NCBI GenBank assembly: GCA_009869945.1
Contig: WIXG01000266.1
Span: 47,680-111,679 of the forward strand
DNA: 64,000 nucleotides
Source: Mesaphorura yosii
Lineage: Eukaryota > Arthropoda > Collembola > Poduromorpha > Tullbergiidae
Reading direction: 5' to 3'
The position numbers and the translations under genes were made by a program. Every line of letters begins with the position of its first letter. Positions within the stretch are counted from its first letter, which is position 1. Of this stretch, positions 63,703 through 64,000 are shown one piece after another. The notes beneath the pieces are model-generated. The model was not told the DNA's origin and made no database searches. It saw only the letters and a list, made by a program, of their open reading frames with translations.

Positions 63703-64000
63703 TCATTTCATCCACATGGACGCGACTGCGCTCAGTTCTTCAAACTCGGCCCGTGACCTCCTCCAGAAAACTGCCACCCGTCCAAGCACGAGCTCCAGCA
63801 AGAAGACGAGCACGCAGACTGCGATCAGCACGCCGTACGCCTTGAACACGACGAGCACGGGAGTCTCAAAGTTCAGGCTGGGCGGGTCTTTGTTGTGTCT
63901 CCAGGAGGCCTTCCTCCAAGCAGCCACCAAAGAGCCTTCGATGTCCAGCCTGTCCCAGATCACGTCAATACCTCCAGCAAGAAGTGCTGAATGAATGCGG
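63703..64000 (-). CDS. C-terminus of a membrane protein, ionotropic-receptor-like (5' part outside window)
   Basis: The open minus-strand frame enters from the window edge (RIHSALLAGGIDVIWDRLDI) and runs 98 codons to a stop at 63703. It contains SLNFETPVLVVFKAYGVL, a hydrophobic segment of about 20 residues (VLIAVCVLVFLLELVLG) and a short basic cytosolic tail (FWRRSRAEFEE). The pattern of a domain end, then L-x-F ... F, a single helix with internal Glu (FLLELVL), and a short tail resembles the last membrane helix (M4) of ionotropic glutamate or chemosensory receptors. Too little is visible to be sure. Another single-helix membrane protein is possible. Confidence 0.5.
   Translation of the reverse strand, partial: RIHSALLAGGIDVIWDRLDIEGSLVAAWRKASWRHNKDPPSLNFETPVLVVFKAYGVLIAVCVLVFLLELVLGRVAVFWRRSRAEFEELSAVASMWMK

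Overview
The window is nuclear DNA from an arthropod, most likely a pancrustacean and possibly a springtail (Collembola). Seen directly: genes split by short GT-AG introns (mostly 60-80 nt), AATAAA poly(A) signals, TATA-type promoters, single-copy eukaryotic housekeeping genes and insect-type gustatory-receptor-like genes. The springtail assignment is an inference from gene density, small introns and receptor style; no marker in the window proves it. There are no bacterial features, CRISPR arrays or tRNAs, and I recognised no transposon.

Layout. 1-940 (-): 3'-truncated gene for a secreted Gly/Pro/Tyr-rich structural protein with a TATA box. 3.4-33.1 kb: five plus-strand C2H2 zinc-finger genes, called here ZF-A (3384-4913), ZF-B (5754-10109), ZF-C (11045-17821), ZF-D (21702-23997) and ZF-E (30310-33099). 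Between them lie PIK3C3/Vps34 (-), a DHRS11-like SDR (-), glutaryl-CoA dehydrogenase (-) and ORC4 (+). 33.3-34.5 kb: RFC2 (-). 37.0-46.8 kb: PI4KB/fwd (+), with one 4.9 kb intron and one GC-AG intron. 47.2-49.9 kb: a broken EF1A copy beside intact EF1A (both -). 50.9-52.2 kb: an Ajuba/LIMD1/WTIP LIM protein (-). 52.8-53.3 kb: a small tail-anchored protein of unknown function (+). 53.5-55.4 kb: mitochondrial trifunctional protein beta subunit HADHB (-). 56.4-56.9 kb: an unrecognised 143-aa protein (+). 57.3-57.8 kb: a cysteine-rich, frame-disrupted locus (-). 58.0-61.8 kb: one intact and two damaged gustatory-receptor-like genes. 62.1-63.4 kb: an SLC25A45/47/48-type mitochondrial carrier (-). 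63.7 kb to the end: the C-terminus of a membrane protein resembling an ionotropic receptor (-).

The most novel content is the zinc-finger group. ZF-B, -C, -D and -E all carry one compact four-finger module of about 100 residues with almost fixed spacing and very short linkers, embedded in otherwise unalignable, low-complexity proteins. ZF-C also carries an array of two finger classes: class I has 12 residues between the Cys pair and the first His; class II has 11 and a following aromatic tail. Part of this array repeats as four I-II-II triads. I do not recognise this arrangement as a named family; it looks like a lineage-specific, locally duplicated regulator family.

The housekeeping genes show no operon-like logic. 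Neighbours share divergent upstream regions (GCDH/ORC4, LIM gene/tail-anchored gene, HADHB/143-aa gene) or tightly packed, partly overlapping convergent 3' ends (ZF-C/PIK3C3, ZF-E/RFC2, tail-anchored gene/HADHB). All exon chains given below keep an open reading frame through the junctions, which is the main evidence for the splice sites chosen.
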